Assembly (NCBI GenBank): GCA_040219275.1
Contig: JAVJSU010000066.1
Span: 55,077-119,076 of the forward strand
Origin: JAVJSU01 sp040219275
GTDB lineage: Bacteria > Chloroflexota > Anaerolineae > Aggregatilineales > Phototrophicaceae
Length of the DNA stretch: 64,000 nt
Reading direction: 5' to 3'
Part shown: piece after piece, positions 8,575 through 16,943 of the stretch
How the letters are laid out: every line of letters starts with the position of its first letter
How positions within the stretch are numbered: the stretch's first letter is position 1
Notes under the pieces: model-generated
What the model saw: only the letters and a program-made list of their open reading frames with translations
Told to the model about the DNA's origin: nothing
The model's database searches: none
Program-made: the position numbers and the translations under genes

Positions 8575-9378
8575 TTAGCCTTTTGCAAACGTTGAAAAGC
8601 GCGCATCCGGTAAACTGAGTAGTTTATCCACGAAGCGATCCCATCCGGCGAGCATCTCGTCCCACTCGCCGTTCCAATCGTAGAAAAATGTCCAGTAATG
8701 ATTGGTCACGATCAGCAGGTCGTTCTCGTCGAGTCTCTGCATTGCCAGTTCTTCACACTGAATAGGGGGCGCATGATGACTGAAAAAGTACTCGTCACCC
8801 GCATAAAGTTTGTTGCCCGCATCCATCACCTGCTTCTGATTATTTTGAACGTCAATGATTCCAGCGCCAAGCAGACTCGTGCTATTGGTCGGCACGTTGT
8901 ACCCGCGCTCGGTGATGAGTTCAAAGGCAGTGGGGGAGATGCGGTCATACGGTGCAATGAACGTTTTGATGCGTGCATAGGGAAATGTTTGCTGGAGTTC
9001 ACGTTTGCCCGTGTCTAATTTCTGCGCGATCAGCTTGGGCGATTCCTGCTCGAATTCGTAATAATCATGGTTGTAGCCGTGCAAGCAAATTTCCACCAGA
9101 CCCTGTTTCACTTTGTCGTTGAGGAATTGGCAGATTTCCGCGTTCTCCCAGAGGGCAAACTCGCGGGATTGCCCACGAAATTGTGGCGGGATGCCCGGAT
9201 CATACGGCTGACCGTCCCGATGCAACACGCGCACATCGCTACGCGGGGCAGGGATTACCGCCAGATTGACCGGAATACCGGCTTGCCATAAGGTGCCGTA
9301 AATGCGTTCTAACTGTGCAGGCGAGGTGAAAAAACTGGTGTCATCGTCGCGCAAGAAAATTGTTTTGCTTGAAGCCAT
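8575..9378 (-). CDS. DUF2334 / polysaccharide-deacetylase-like protein
   Basis: The 267-residue protein has the NodB-type metal site in expected order: an N-terminal Asp cluster FLRDDDTSFF (residues 8-17), the HGYNHDYYEF His-x3-His stretch, FIAPYDRISP, and a late HHAPP loop. These are features of carbohydrate esterase 4-like DUF2334 deacetylases, which remove acetyl groups from polysaccharides. There is no signal peptide or membrane segment, so it appears cytoplasmic, unusual for a cell-wall enzyme. It has its own spacers on both sides (promoter of the UvrA-like gene on the left, repeat on the right). The substrate is unknown. Confidence 0.75.
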   Translation of the reverse strand: MASSKTIFLRDDDTSFFTSPAQLERIYGTLWQAGIPVNLAVIPAPRSDVRVLHRDGQPYDPGIPPQFRGQSREFALWENAEICQFLNDKVKQGLVEICLHGYNHDYYEFEQESPKLIAQKLDTGKRELQQTFPYARIKTFIAPYDRISPTAFELITERGYNVPTNSTSLLGAGIIDVQNNQKQVMDAGNKLYAGDEYFFSHHAPPIQCEELAMQRLDENDLLIVTNHYWTFFYDWNGEWDEMLAGWDRFVDKLLSLPDARFSTFAKG

Positions 9379-9423
9379 AACGGGTTAGGAACTCTTCATC
9401 GGGTGACTGGTGTTGTTTAGATA

Positions 9424-9607
9424 ACGTCAATTCTGGATAAGCAAACGATCATAAATGACAGTCGTTTTGCGGCAAAATACCTTGACTATCGGAGCTTTTG
9501 GCTCTTAGCTTTTAGCAAAAGCATTATTCTCTTAAACTAAAAGCCAAAAGCTAACGGCTAAAAGCTATTTTTAACAAAAGTTCGCCTTAAACAGAATTCA
9601 GGTTAGA
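9424..9607. repeat. ~185-bp intergenic repeat rich in 'AAAGCTAA' text, copy 1
   Basis: This spacer is about 80% identical by eye, over its whole length, to 48262-48451. Both begin ACGTCA-TTCTGGATAAGCAAACGAT, carry a central cluster of GGCTCTTAGCTTTTAGC and GCTAAAAGC units that can fold on themselves, and end ATTCAGGTTAGA. Both copies lie between two leftward genes. It has no coding capacity. Confidence 0.85.
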
Positions 9608-9628
9608 TAACAACACAACGAAATTAAA

Positions 9629-10486
9629 TTACAACCTAAATTTAGGAGACTTGAGTGTATCCTCATCGGTGACAATCACAAAGTTACAATTTCGTACATG
9701 GGTTACCGGATAGTCGTCGCCGACACTTCCGAGCAACGCTAACCGGAGCACCGTGTTCGCCCAATCCAGTGCGATGCCGTTCCTGCAATACAGCCGAATT
9801 TGGCGTGATGCGAGGATTTCTTTCATGCCGAGCGTATAAGCATAACGCGGGAAATTTTCAAGATCACCGCCCACTTCACTGCGAATGGCGTTGATTGTCA
9901 CCGTAAACTCGTTCAGCCACACCTTGCGCGTGCCAAGTTCGCTCACGCCGCTTTCCGGCTCATTGAACGCCAGATGCCCATGAATGCCGATGCCGCCATA
10001 ACAGGTGTGGATGCCTCCAAGATTGTCAATCATCGCCGGAATGTGCTGGAAATTATGCGCATCGGGGAAAATGATCTGCTCACGATTCAAGCCACAACCT
10101 TCTGGCAAATGCGCGAAAAATAACTGTTCCGCCACGCCTTTAAAGCTCAGCGGGTGGATGGCTGGCACGGCATTGCCCGCGTCGTCGCAATATTCATCCA
10201 TGAAGAAAAACCAGCAATTCGCCAGCGACAACTCCTCATCCGCGATGATCCGTGCCAGCATCGAATACTGTCCGGTGGGTCCGACGGGCAAGATCAACCG
10301 CAACGGGTCGCCGGTTTGATGGTCTGCGATCTCATCCGCGATATCCCGTGCCATACGCTCATGCAACGCGTCAATATCCGGCAAAACGATCAAATGGTCG
10401 CCTGCTCTGGCGCGTACCTCTTGCGGAGTCAGCGCCAGCAGATCACGAATTTCCTGTTTACGGTTCGGTACGGTTGGTATCATCAT
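9629..10486 (-). CDS. Glucosamine-6-phosphate deaminase (NagB)-like protein with an altered active site
   Basis: The 285-residue protein follows the NagB fold: ILPVGPTGQYSML (phosphate loop), FFMDEYC (equivalent of catalytic Asp72 in E. coli NagB), GGIGIHGHLAFNEPESG, and YALTLGMKEI-like text (YAYTLGMKEIL). In E. coli NagB the third stretch reads G-x-D-G-H; the Asp141 position is His here, while the His143 and Glu148 equivalents remain. NagB turns glucosamine-6-phosphate into fructose-6-phosphate and ammonia. The altered residue belongs to the ring-opening relay, so activity may differ. The ATG shares one base with the stop of the DUF3105 gene, so translation is probably coupled. Confidence 0.8.
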   Translation of the reverse strand: MMIPTVPNRKQEIRDLLALTPQEVRARAGDHLIVLPDIDALHERMARDIADEIADHQTGDPLRLILPVGPTGQYSMLARIIADEELSLANCWFFFMDEYCDDAGNAVPAIHPLSFKGVAEQLFFAHLPEGCGLNREQIIFPDAHNFQHIPAMIDNLGGIHTCYGGIGIHGHLAFNEPESGVSELGTRKVWLNEFTVTINAIRSEVGGDLENFPRYAYTLGMKEILASRQIRLYCRNGIALDWANTVLRLALLGSVGDDYPVTHVRNCNFVIVTDEDTLKSPKFRL

Positions 10487-11121
10487 TAACCCGCTGTGGT
10501 CGTCACGCCACGCGCACAGGTCGCGCCACGTTCCGGCGTGGTGGGTCCCTGTTCAAATTCGTCAATGAAGTCCATCAAAGCCGGATCGTCCGCACTCTGG
10601 AGCTTGAGTTGATACCCCCATGCCGAAACTATAATCGGGCTATCAATCCCCGGATAGGGGCTAACCATCCGATGGGTGCTCTGCGCCACGATGCTTTCCA
10701 GAAAAATCACATCTTCACGCGGCAAATCTGGCTGATACGTAATCCAGACAGCACCATGTTCCAGCGAATGCACAGCATATTCATCGGTGATCGGTTGGTT
10801 ATAAACACCGCACGTCTGCCAATTCGCAAAATGCGGACCGCCCACCGGAGGAATGACTTCGTAATTTACCGGAGAATCAACGTGGGCTTGAGAAAGGTTC
10901 GCATACGCCACCACACCCTCAGTAGACACCACATCGGGGCTATTTTGCTGGTTCGCGTTGAATGCGATTACCGCAATAACAACAACTGTCAAAACAACAA
11001 GAGCACCGATAATCATGCGCTCGGTGGTCAGCCATTCTGGACGACCTGAACTATTACGGGTCGGTTTTTGGGATGTGCTCCGCCGTTTACGTGGTGTTTC
11101 AGGGGAATTATTATCAGCCAT
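10486..11121 (-). CDS. DUF3105 membrane-anchored protein
   Basis: The 211-residue protein has a basic, disordered N-terminus (residues 1-35), one transmembrane helix (MIIGALVVLTVVVIAVIAF, about 36-54) and an external DUF3105 domain. The domain is recognised by PPVGGPHFANWQTCGVY and EYAVHSLEHGAVWITY, with conserved His and Cys. Its function is unknown; the His/Cys pattern suggests metal binding. It is the first gene of a two-gene operon with the NagB-like gene, overlapping it by one base. No functional link between the two families is known to me. Confidence 0.85.
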   Translation of the reverse strand: MADNNSPETPRKRRSTSQKPTRNSSGRPEWLTTERMIIGALVVLTVVVIAVIAFNANQQNSPDVVSTEGVVAYANLSQAHVDSPVNYEVIPPVGGPHFANWQTCGVYNQPITDEYAVHSLEHGAVWITYQPDLPREDVIFLESIVAQSTHRMVSPYPGIDSPIIVSAWGYQLKLQSADDPALMDFIDEFEQGPTTPERGATCARGVTTTAG

Positions 11122-11442
11122 GAAGTCGTCCTTAACTCACACAATAGAAAGAGTGCAATTCGATTTAGAAGAGCGTATTGTAACGCGAACTCCCGCGCCT
11201 TTCACGGTGCATTTCTCACAATGTGCGAATATAGGTACAATGAGCAGTCATAATGCGTTCGTTATTAACACCGATCTAAACGAGTTAGCTAAGAATTCAC
11301 CACAGAGCAGGACGGAAAAATTCCCCTTTGTGCTTTCGTGTCCTCGTGGCTTTGTGTTACGCTTTTTCTTTATCATCTAAAATCTTTGATTTATCGTCTA
11401 TCATCATACATCTAGTACCTTCACTTAAAGGAGCACCCACCG
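11122..11442. other. Divergent intergenic region (321 bp) with a diverged repeat
   Basis: This gap separates the leftward DUF3105 gene from the rightward enolase-superfamily gene. The part at 11300-11370 (cacagagcaggacggaaaa and ctttgtgttacgctttttc) is a diverged member of the cassette family seen at 4660 and 5842. No clear paired promoter boxes stand out by eye. Confidence 0.5.
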
Positions 11443-12594
11443 TTGAAATCCATCACCATCAAATCCATCAACCTGCATACCATCGCCATCCCGTTTGTTG
11501 AGCCACTCCGCACCAGCTTTGGCGAAGATGCTGAAAAAGCCGCAGTGATCGTCGAGGTAATCACCGAAGAAGGCGTGACCGGATGGGGCGAGTCCTCAGT
11601 TGAACTCGCGCCCGGTTATGGTGCAGAAACCATCGCCACCGCCGAGCATATCCTGAGCAATTTCGTCCTACCAAATTTGATTGGCAAAACTATCAGCAGT
11701 CCCACCGAAGTCCCCGCTTTGATCGACTCCGTGCGCGGCAACCATCACGCCAAAGCCGGTGCGGAAACGGCAATCTGGGATGCGCTGGCGAAAATCAACG
11801 ATCTGCGCCTGACCGATTATTTCGCCTCATTTTTGCCGGACGGTCACGCCTCACGCAATAAAGCCACCGTCGGCGTGAGCATCGGCATTCAACCCGATGT
11901 GGACGCGACATTGGCGATCATCAACAAGCGTTTGGCGCAGGGTTATACGCGCATCAAGCTCAAAATTCAGCGTGGATGGGATGTCGAATTGGCGCGGGGC
12001 GTGCGGGAGGCTCTGCCGGATATTACGCTCATGCTGGATGCCAACAGCGCCTATACACTCGCCGATGCCGAGCACCTCAAGCAGTTGGATGCCTTTAATC
12101 TGCTGATGATCGAGCAACCGCTAGCGTACTACGACATTTATGAGCACAGCCAATTGCAACCGCAACTCACCACGCCCATCTGCCTCGATGAAAGTGTGAA
12201 ATCGGTCAACGATATGCGTCTGGCGTTGACCGTCGGCGCGTGCAAAATCCTCAACCTCAAACCGGCACGGGTAGGGGGATACTGTGAAAGCCTCGAAATT
12301 TACAAATTATGCGTGCAGACGGATACGCCGTTGTGGATCGGCGGGATGCTGGAAACCGGAATCGGGCGGGCGGCGAATGTCTCGTTCGCATCGCTCCCCG
12401 GTGTGACCTTGCCCTGTGATATTTCTGCGACGGATCGTTACTTTAAAGAGGACATCACCGAGCCACCCTTCACGCTCAATCCCGATAGCACGATTGATGT
12501 GCCGCATGGAACAGGCATTGGCGTGGAAGTCATCCGCGAACGCCTCGACGAAGCCAAAGCCCTCTGGCAGGAAATTAATCCGTATAAGTCGTAA
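11443..12594 (+). CDS. menC: o-Succinylbenzoate synthase / N-acylamino-acid racemase (enolase superfamily)
   Basis: The TTG start has AAAGGAG 11 bp upstream. The 383-residue protein has the MLE-subgroup layout: N-terminal cap PFVEPLRTSFGEDAEKAAVI, the acid/base Lys pair in IKLKIQRG, metal ligands in LMLDANSAY (Asp), IEQPL (Glu) and CLDES (Asp), and the second catalytic Lys in LNLKPARVGG. This pattern is that of MenC2/NSAR enzymes, which make o-succinylbenzoate for menaquinone and often racemise N-acylamino acids. No other men gene is near, so the physiological role is uncertain. The following methyltransferase starts 54 bp downstream. Confidence 0.85.
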   Translation: MKSITIKSINLHTIAIPFVEPLRTSFGEDAEKAAVIVEVITEEGVTGWGESSVELAPGYGAETIATAEHILSNFVLPNLIGKTISSPTEVPALIDSVRGNHHAKAGAETAIWDALAKINDLRLTDYFASFLPDGHASRNKATVGVSIGIQPDVDATLAIINKRLAQGYTRIKLKIQRGWDVELARGVREALPDITLMLDANSAYTLADAEHLKQLDAFNLLMIEQPLAYYDIYEHSQLQPQLTTPICLDESVKSVNDMRLALTVGACKILNLKPARVGGYCESLEIYKLCVQTDTPLWIGGMLETGIGRAANVSFASLPGVTLPCDISATDRYFKEDITEPPFTLNPDSTIDVPHGTGIGVEVIRERLDEAKALWQEINPYKS

Positions 12595-12648
12595 AATCGT
12601 CTATAATATGCTATTTTAGTTCTTTAAAGGTCATAAAGGGTGAAAATA

Positions 12649-13434
12649 ATGGACGAAGCCGCACAATATAATATCGCACGCTGGCAAGCGTTGAACGATG
12701 CGAATGCGCTATTCACGCGCCCGTACAGGGAAATGACCCTCGAACAGGCACAAGAACGCCTCGCAATGTACGGACTTCCACAGGACATACGTGGGAAAAA
12801 GATTCTGGCGTTAGCAGGCGGTGGCGGTCAACAATCAGTGGTGTTTAGCCTACTCGGAGCGGAAGTTACGATTGTTGATCTCTCGGAGGCACAACTCCAA
12901 CGTGACCGTGCGATGGCGGCGCATCACAACATCCGACCAACATTGATTCAGGGCGACATCCGCAATTTATCAATGCTCCCCACCGGGCATTTTGACATCG
13001 TACAGCAGGCATATTCACTTAATTTTGTCCCGGACATTGCGACCGTGTTCGAGCAAATCACCCGCGTGCTCGTCACTGGAGGATTGTATGACACCTTATT
13101 CGCCAACCCGTTTGCGGCGGGCGTGCGTCACCGTGATTGGGACGGCTCCGGTTATCCCATCCGCCAACCTTATATTGATGGTGAAAAGATCACCTCTCGC
13201 GATGAAGATTGGGTCTACGATCAGTCGCAATTTGACGTGCCTCCTGTCGTTGAGTATCGTCACACACTTGGTAAAATTGTAGAGAAGCTCACCAGCAACG
13301 GATTTATCATCACCCGACTGATCGAAGTTGGCGCATACGAACATAACGCAAATGCCGACCCCGCAACTTGGGAGCATTTCAGCGCCTTTCTTCCCCCATG
13401 GCTCAGTTTGCAGGCGCGTTATCAACAGCTATAA
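12649..13434 (+). CDS. Class I SAM-dependent methyltransferase
   Basis: The 261-residue protein shows the Rossmann SAM site: KILALAGGGGQQSVVFSLLG (motif I, near residue 50), VTIVDLSEAQLQRD (acidic ribose contact), and IQGDIRNLSMLPTGHFDIV with the QQAYSLNFV strand. No specific acceptor motif is recognisable, so the substrate remains open. ATG 12649 is preferred over GTG 12640 because AAAGGG at 12635-12640 lies at proper distance. It follows menC by 54 bp. A role with menC, for example in quinone methylation, would be speculation. Confidence 0.8.
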   Translation: MDEAAQYNIARWQALNDANALFTRPYREMTLEQAQERLAMYGLPQDIRGKKILALAGGGGQQSVVFSLLGAEVTIVDLSEAQLQRDRAMAAHHNIRPTLIQGDIRNLSMLPTGHFDIVQQAYSLNFVPDIATVFEQITRVLVTGGLYDTLFANPFAAGVRHRDWDGSGYPIRQPYIDGEKITSRDEDWVYDQSQFDVPPVVEYRHTLGKIVEKLTSNGFIITRLIEVGAYEHNANADPATWEHFSAFLPPWLSLQARYQQL

Positions 13435-13484
13435 TCAACACTCTATTTCCCTCAACAAATCCGAACAATTCTCTCATCTAAATG

Positions 13485-13514
13485 TAGACAATTTAAGAAC
13501 ATTTGTGCTATGAT
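13485..13514 (+). promoter_or_regulatory. Likely promoter of the 13568 gene, TAGACA-18 bp-TATGAT
   Basis: TAGACA (13485-13490) and TATGAT (13509-13514) are 18 bp apart. Transcription would start near 13521, leaving a ~47-nt leader that contains AAGGAG 10 bp before the ATG. Confidence 0.55.
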
Positions 13515-13567
13515 TAGCCTAAATCCGAAACGCCTGTTAAAGTGAATATTGAAGGAGAAACTTGCCC

Positions 13568-13981
13568 ATGACCGCCAACAATAATTCGCCCATATTTTAT
13601 GATCGCATGATGGAAAAATGGCTCGGTAAACGCACGCTCAATGGCGCTGAAGTGTTAGGTGTGGTGTTCATTCCGCGTCAGGTTGCGGTCTATCAATACG
13701 CCGCAGTTGATGCCCTCTATGGCATGATCGATATCAAACAGGCGGCACGCGATGTCAGCATGGCGATGGATGCCCTCGATGATGCCGGACAAATTAATGA
13801 AGATGACCCGGTCATGATCTTCACCCACGATGATCTTGAAATCCTCGCCCTCAACGATGATCTTGTACAGATGATTCTGTTCTGCAAGCCCGATCCACTG
13901 GCGGCACGCATAAAGGAATTACAACTCGCATTCGACGTATACAACCCCACCCACGACGATCCACCATTTTCGTTGAGCTAA
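13568..13981 (+). CDS. Conserved-looking protein of unknown function (137 aa)
   Basis: I do not recognise a family. The protein is soluble and acidic with no signal peptide. It has a hydrophobic core around GAEVLGVVFIPRQVAVYQY, then a helix-rich middle (IDIKQAARDVSMAMDALDDA) and an acidic stretch (EDDPVMIFTHDDLEILALNDD). The ATG at 13568 has a strong AAGGAG SD; the in-frame TTG at 13562 is too close to it. It has its own promoter (13485-13514) and converges with the histidine kinase gene. The reading frame is clean and its codon use matches its neighbours, so it is probably real. Confidence 0.7.
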   Translation: MTANNNSPIFYDRMMEKWLGKRTLNGAEVLGVVFIPRQVAVYQYAAVDALYGMIDIKQAARDVSMAMDALDDAGQINEDDPVMIFTHDDLEILALNDDLVQMILFCKPDPLAARIKELQLAFDVYNPTHDDPPFSLS

Positions 13982-13998
13982 TGTTCTGCGCTGAAAGA

Positions 13999-14024
13999 TA
14001 AAAAGGCGACATTTCGGTGTCGCC
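13999..14024 (-). terminator. Rho-independent terminator of the histidine kinase gene
   Basis: A perfect 7-bp stem (GGCGACA 14005-14011, TGTCGCC 14018-14024) is followed on the minus strand by TTTTT (14000-14004). It begins 21 bp after the kinase stop codon. On the plus strand no T-run follows, so it acts mainly leftward. Confidence 0.8.
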
Positions 14025-14044
14025 GTTGCGTCTATCGCAAAACG

Positions 14045-15703
14045 TTAATCCGCCCCAATGCTTGTAGACAGTGGCAACGAGACAATGATCGTCGTGCCTT
14101 CGCCAACCTCACTTTTTACCGTGATGTCCCCGCCATGCAAATTGACGATCTTCTTCACCTTATACAAGCCCAGACCTGCACCGGAGCCATTCGAGGTTCT
14201 GGCTTCATTACCTTTATAGAACAAATCAAAAATGTGCTTCAGCGACTCCGGTGCAATACCATCGCCGTTGTCGTAGATTTCTATAATTGCTAGATCATCC
14301 CGCGTCGTCAAATTGATCTCTAGCTGTACAGTTTTCGTATTGGTGTGGAGTACCGCATTTTCCAGTAGGGCATATAGGGCTTCCCGCAGTTGATCCCCGT
14401 CCCCATAGACGTGCATTTCCGTCATTGACTCCTCGTGTCTAAATTCCGGCATCATGTGATGCTTTGTAGTCAGGATGTCGATGGCTTTACCAATAACGCT
14501 ACGAATATTCACCTGACGAAAATCAACCGATTTCCGCGTATAAATCTCCCCAACCACCATAAATTGATCCAGCACTTTAACAATTTGCTGAACACTATCC
14601 TGCATATGATTGAGGCGTTCCTTCACTTTCTCAGGGTCTGTTGTGCGCCGAATTAAGTCGATATTCGTCTGGAACGAGGTTAATGGGGTTCGTATTTCAT
14701 GCGATGTATTGCGGATAAATTCACTCATCAGGCGGATTTGCCCTTCTTCCTCCATAATCTTGAGATCTTGCTCAAGTTGGCGCTTTACGGCGGTCACATC
14801 GCGGATAATGCCGAGTACCTGCGTCACCGTACCGGACTCGTCGCGCAAAAAGGGCTGATTTAAACTATTCGCCCATGACCAATCCACCGTATCGTTAAAT
14901 CTGAATCGATATTCAAACACAGTCGCTTCATCTACTTTAGAATTTTCCAGTTCATGTAATGCTTCATACAATGGGTCAAAATCTTCTACATGAATACATG
15001 CTTTCGGAAACAACGACGTAATGTAATCGCCATCGTTGACCGTGCCTCCCGCCAAATCTGCTATTTCGCGGTTCGTATAGCTAACACGTTGCGTGGCGAC
15101 ATCATAAATATAGATTAACACGGGTAAATTAATCATGACTTCGCTGATGAAGTGCTCACGCTGTCGCAAAACACGTTCGGTATTCTGAAGTTCAAGGACT
15201 TTTCCGCGCAGTTCAATTTCGGTAATGACTGCGGCAGTCAGATCAATAACAATGGCGACCTCCTCATCCGTCCAATGCCGCGGTTGATGGTCGATCACAC
15301 AAAATGACCCCAGCACCGTGCCATCAGAAAGGGTTAAGGGAATACCTAAATAGGCGACCACTCCCAGATCATCAATAGATAAATTATCGAATACCAATGG
15401 ATGCTGACGGGCATCATCTACAATGAGCGGTACCGCATTCACAACCGTGTGCTGACAAAATGAATGTGACAGCGGTGTTTCTCTGGTAGTCGCATACGGT
15501 TCGGGTAAGCCAATCTGACTTTTGAAAAATTGTCGATTTTCGTCAACAAGCGTCACAGTAGATACGGGAACATTCAAAATACGGGTTGCCAGGCTGGTCA
15601 GGCGATCAAACGCCGGGTCAGCAGGCGTGTCTAATATGCACAGTTTTCTAAGCGTATTGATCCGATTACTATCGATAATCAGGTTGTGATCTGCATTTGG
15701 CAT
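14045..15703 (-). CDS. GAF-PAS sensor histidine kinase
   Basis: The 552-residue protein has an N-terminal GAF domain (about residues 15-165, with RETPLSHSFCQHTV and LGSFCVID) and a coiled linker. A PAS domain follows (about 190-315, with RVSYTNREIADLAGG and the QVLGIIRDVTAVKRQ C-cap). HisKA has phosphoacceptor His335 in NTSHEIRTPLTSF, and the HATPase domain has N box LLENAVLH, G1 DNGDGIAPE and G2 GAGLGLYKVKK. There is no transmembrane helix, so it senses a cytoplasmic signal. No response regulator is adjacent, so it is an orphan kinase. It is monocistronic, with its own terminator. Confidence 0.92.
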   Translation of the reverse strand: MPNADHNLIIDSNRINTLRKLCILDTPADPAFDRLTSLATRILNVPVSTVTLVDENRQFFKSQIGLPEPYATTRETPLSHSFCQHTVVNAVPLIVDDARQHPLVFDNLSIDDLGVVAYLGIPLTLSDGTVLGSFCVIDHQPRHWTDEEVAIVIDLTAAVITEIELRGKVLELQNTERVLRQREHFISEVMINLPVLIYIYDVATQRVSYTNREIADLAGGTVNDGDYITSLFPKACIHVEDFDPLYEALHELENSKVDEATVFEYRFRFNDTVDWSWANSLNQPFLRDESGTVTQVLGIIRDVTAVKRQLEQDLKIMEEEGQIRLMSEFIRNTSHEIRTPLTSFQTNIDLIRRTTDPEKVKERLNHMQDSVQQIVKVLDQFMVVGEIYTRKSVDFRQVNIRSVIGKAIDILTTKHHMMPEFRHEESMTEMHVYGDGDQLREALYALLENAVLHTNTKTVQLEINLTTRDDLAIIEIYDNGDGIAPESLKHIFDLFYKGNEARTSNGSGAGLGLYKVKKIVNLHGGDITVKSEVGEGTTIIVSLPLSTSIGAD

Positions 15704-15853
15704 GGGGAATAATTGATTTCTGATTTAGTTTACAACGTCATTATAATCCTACTTCTGTTAGTGAACCATTAAAATTGTTCCTACAAGCGCTGTATTTATC
15801 GCGCATAGACGTGTTTCTCCCCGTTACGACTCTTATGGTATACTACGCACTCT

Positions 15854-15985
15854 CCAATTCATGTTCGGCTAGGGTTCCGGTGGAGCACGTTTCCACGTCC
15901 GTGACCGAGCGCCGTGTAAAACCGATGTTGAATCATATCTCCGGTAGACACCTGAAGAACTAAAAGATCAGGGGGGATGAATTGG
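15854..15985 (+). ncRNA. Riboswitch aptamer candidate, ykkC-like, upstream of a DMT exporter gene
   Basis: The ends pair perfectly: CCAATTCAT (15854-15862) with ATGAATTGG (15977-15985), forming P1. Inside, in order, are CTAGGGTTCCG (15869-15879), a stem-loop GTGGA/TCCAC, ACCGAG (15904-15909), a stem closed by GTGT/ACAC (15914-15951) and a hairpin CCTGA/TCAGG holding TAAAA (15951-15972). This order of AGGGUUCCG, CCGAG, ACAC and UAAAA elements resembles the ykkC family, whose ligands include guanidine, ppGpp, PRPP and nucleoside diphosphates. The similarity is by recall, not by a model search, and the ligand is not assigned. Confidence 0.65.
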
Positions 15986-16005
15986 TGTGTTTGCTCACGC
16001 CAATT
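15980..16005 (+). promoter_or_regulatory. Expression-platform hairpin that competes with riboswitch P1
   Basis: AATTGGTGTG (15980-15989) pairs with CACGCCAATT (15996-16005) over 10 bp with one G-U. Its 5' arm shares AATTGG (15980-15985) with the 3' strand of P1, so the two helices cannot coexist. No T-run follows. GAAAGG comes directly after it, so control is more likely of translation or Rho access than of intrinsic termination. Confidence 0.6.
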
Positions 16006-16027
16006 GAAAGGTCTCCACCCAACCCTC

Positions 16028-16897
16028 ATGACAACTTCAGCCATTGCTTTAGTCTTACTTTCTGCGCTCTTACATGCCCTGTGGAACACGATTGCTAAAC
16101 GGGCTACCGGTGGCGCGGTTTTCATCTGGATGTTCAGTCTCGTGGAATTCGTGTTGTTGCTCCCTGCCGCCGTCTTTTTGCTTATTCAGGGTGAAGTTAC
16201 GCTCAACTCGACGGTGCTCGTCGCGACGATTGGCAGTGGATGTTTGCATACTGCCTATTTTCTGTTGCTCAGTAAAGGCTATCAGGTCGGGGATTTGTCC
16301 GTCGTCTATCCGTTGGCGCGGGCAATTGGACCATTTATCGCCACCTTCGCCGCGATTCTGCTCTTTAGTGAACGCCCAACCGTGCAGGCGTTCATCGGTG
16401 GGATGTTGATTTGCGGTGGCGTATTTTATCTGACGGGTGATCCACGTAAATTGAGAAATCATGACGCGTTACCGGGCATCATCTTCGCCGGACTGACCGG
16501 ACTTGCGATTGCTGGCTATACCATCTGGGATGCCCGCTCGGTGAGCGATGTGCTGATTCCACCGCTTTTTTACCTGTGGGCGATCAGTTCCATCCGTGCC
16601 CTGATATTCACCCCCTATATTATTACACTGGCGAATGTGCTCCCGGAAATCCGCGCTATCTGGACGAAAGACAAATACCGTGCGCTGGTCGTCGGCGTGT
16701 TTAGTCCTGCGTCTTACCTGTTGATTCTCGTCGCGCTGACGTTTAGTCCGGTGAGCTATGTTGCACCGTTGCGCGTGGTGAGCACCTTAATTGGTGTGAT
16801 GATCGGGGTGCGTTTTCTGGGCGAAGGCGATGCCCGGCGACGGTTGGGCGCGGCAAGTGTGATGGTGCTCGGCGTGTTTATGCTGGCGCTTGGGTAA
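16028..16897 (+). CDS. EamA-type drug/metabolite transporter (DMT superfamily)
   Basis: The 289-residue protein has about ten transmembrane helices in two EamA repeats. The first opens with AIALVLLSALLHALWNTIAK and carries the typical VVYPLARAIGPFIATFAAIL stretch. The second repeat ends SPVSYVAPLRVVSTLIGVMI. DMT proteins export or import small metabolites. The open frame extends up to 15977 but that ATG lies inside the aptamer P1 strand; ATG 16028 begins the family-like sequence. The candidate riboswitch directly upstream implies that the exported compound, or a compound signalling its need, is sensed by the RNA. Confidence 0.88.
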   Translation: MTTSAIALVLLSALLHALWNTIAKRATGGAVFIWMFSLVEFVLLLPAAVFLLIQGEVTLNSTVLVATIGSGCLHTAYFLLLSKGYQVGDLSVVYPLARAIGPFIATFAAILLFSERPTVQAFIGGMLICGGVFYLTGDPRKLRNHDALPGIIFAGLTGLAIAGYTIWDARSVSDVLIPPLFYLWAISSIRALIFTPYIITLANVLPEIRAIWTKDKYRALVVGVFSPASYLLILVALTFSPVSYVAPLRVVSTLIGVMIGVRFLGEGDARRRLGAASVMVLGVFMLALG

Positions 16898-16943
16898 GGC
16901 AGGTTGGGTGTATTTAAGATTATTGGCAGTTTCCCTCTATCCC

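Noticed and set aside
8401..8595. 64-codon plus-strand frame between the UvrA-like and DUF2334 genes
   Set aside because: It starts inside the UvrA-like promoter and overlaps the end of the DUF2334 gene in antisense. The composition is not protein-like.
13566..13981. The small gene at 13568 as part of the histidine-kinase signalling unit
   Set aside because: The genes converge and are separated by a terminator. The product has no receiver or output-domain motif.
15775..15963. Short plus-strand reading frame over the riboswitch candidate
   Set aside because: It has no SD or family resemblance and runs through the paired regions of the RNA structure. The RNA explanation is better supported.
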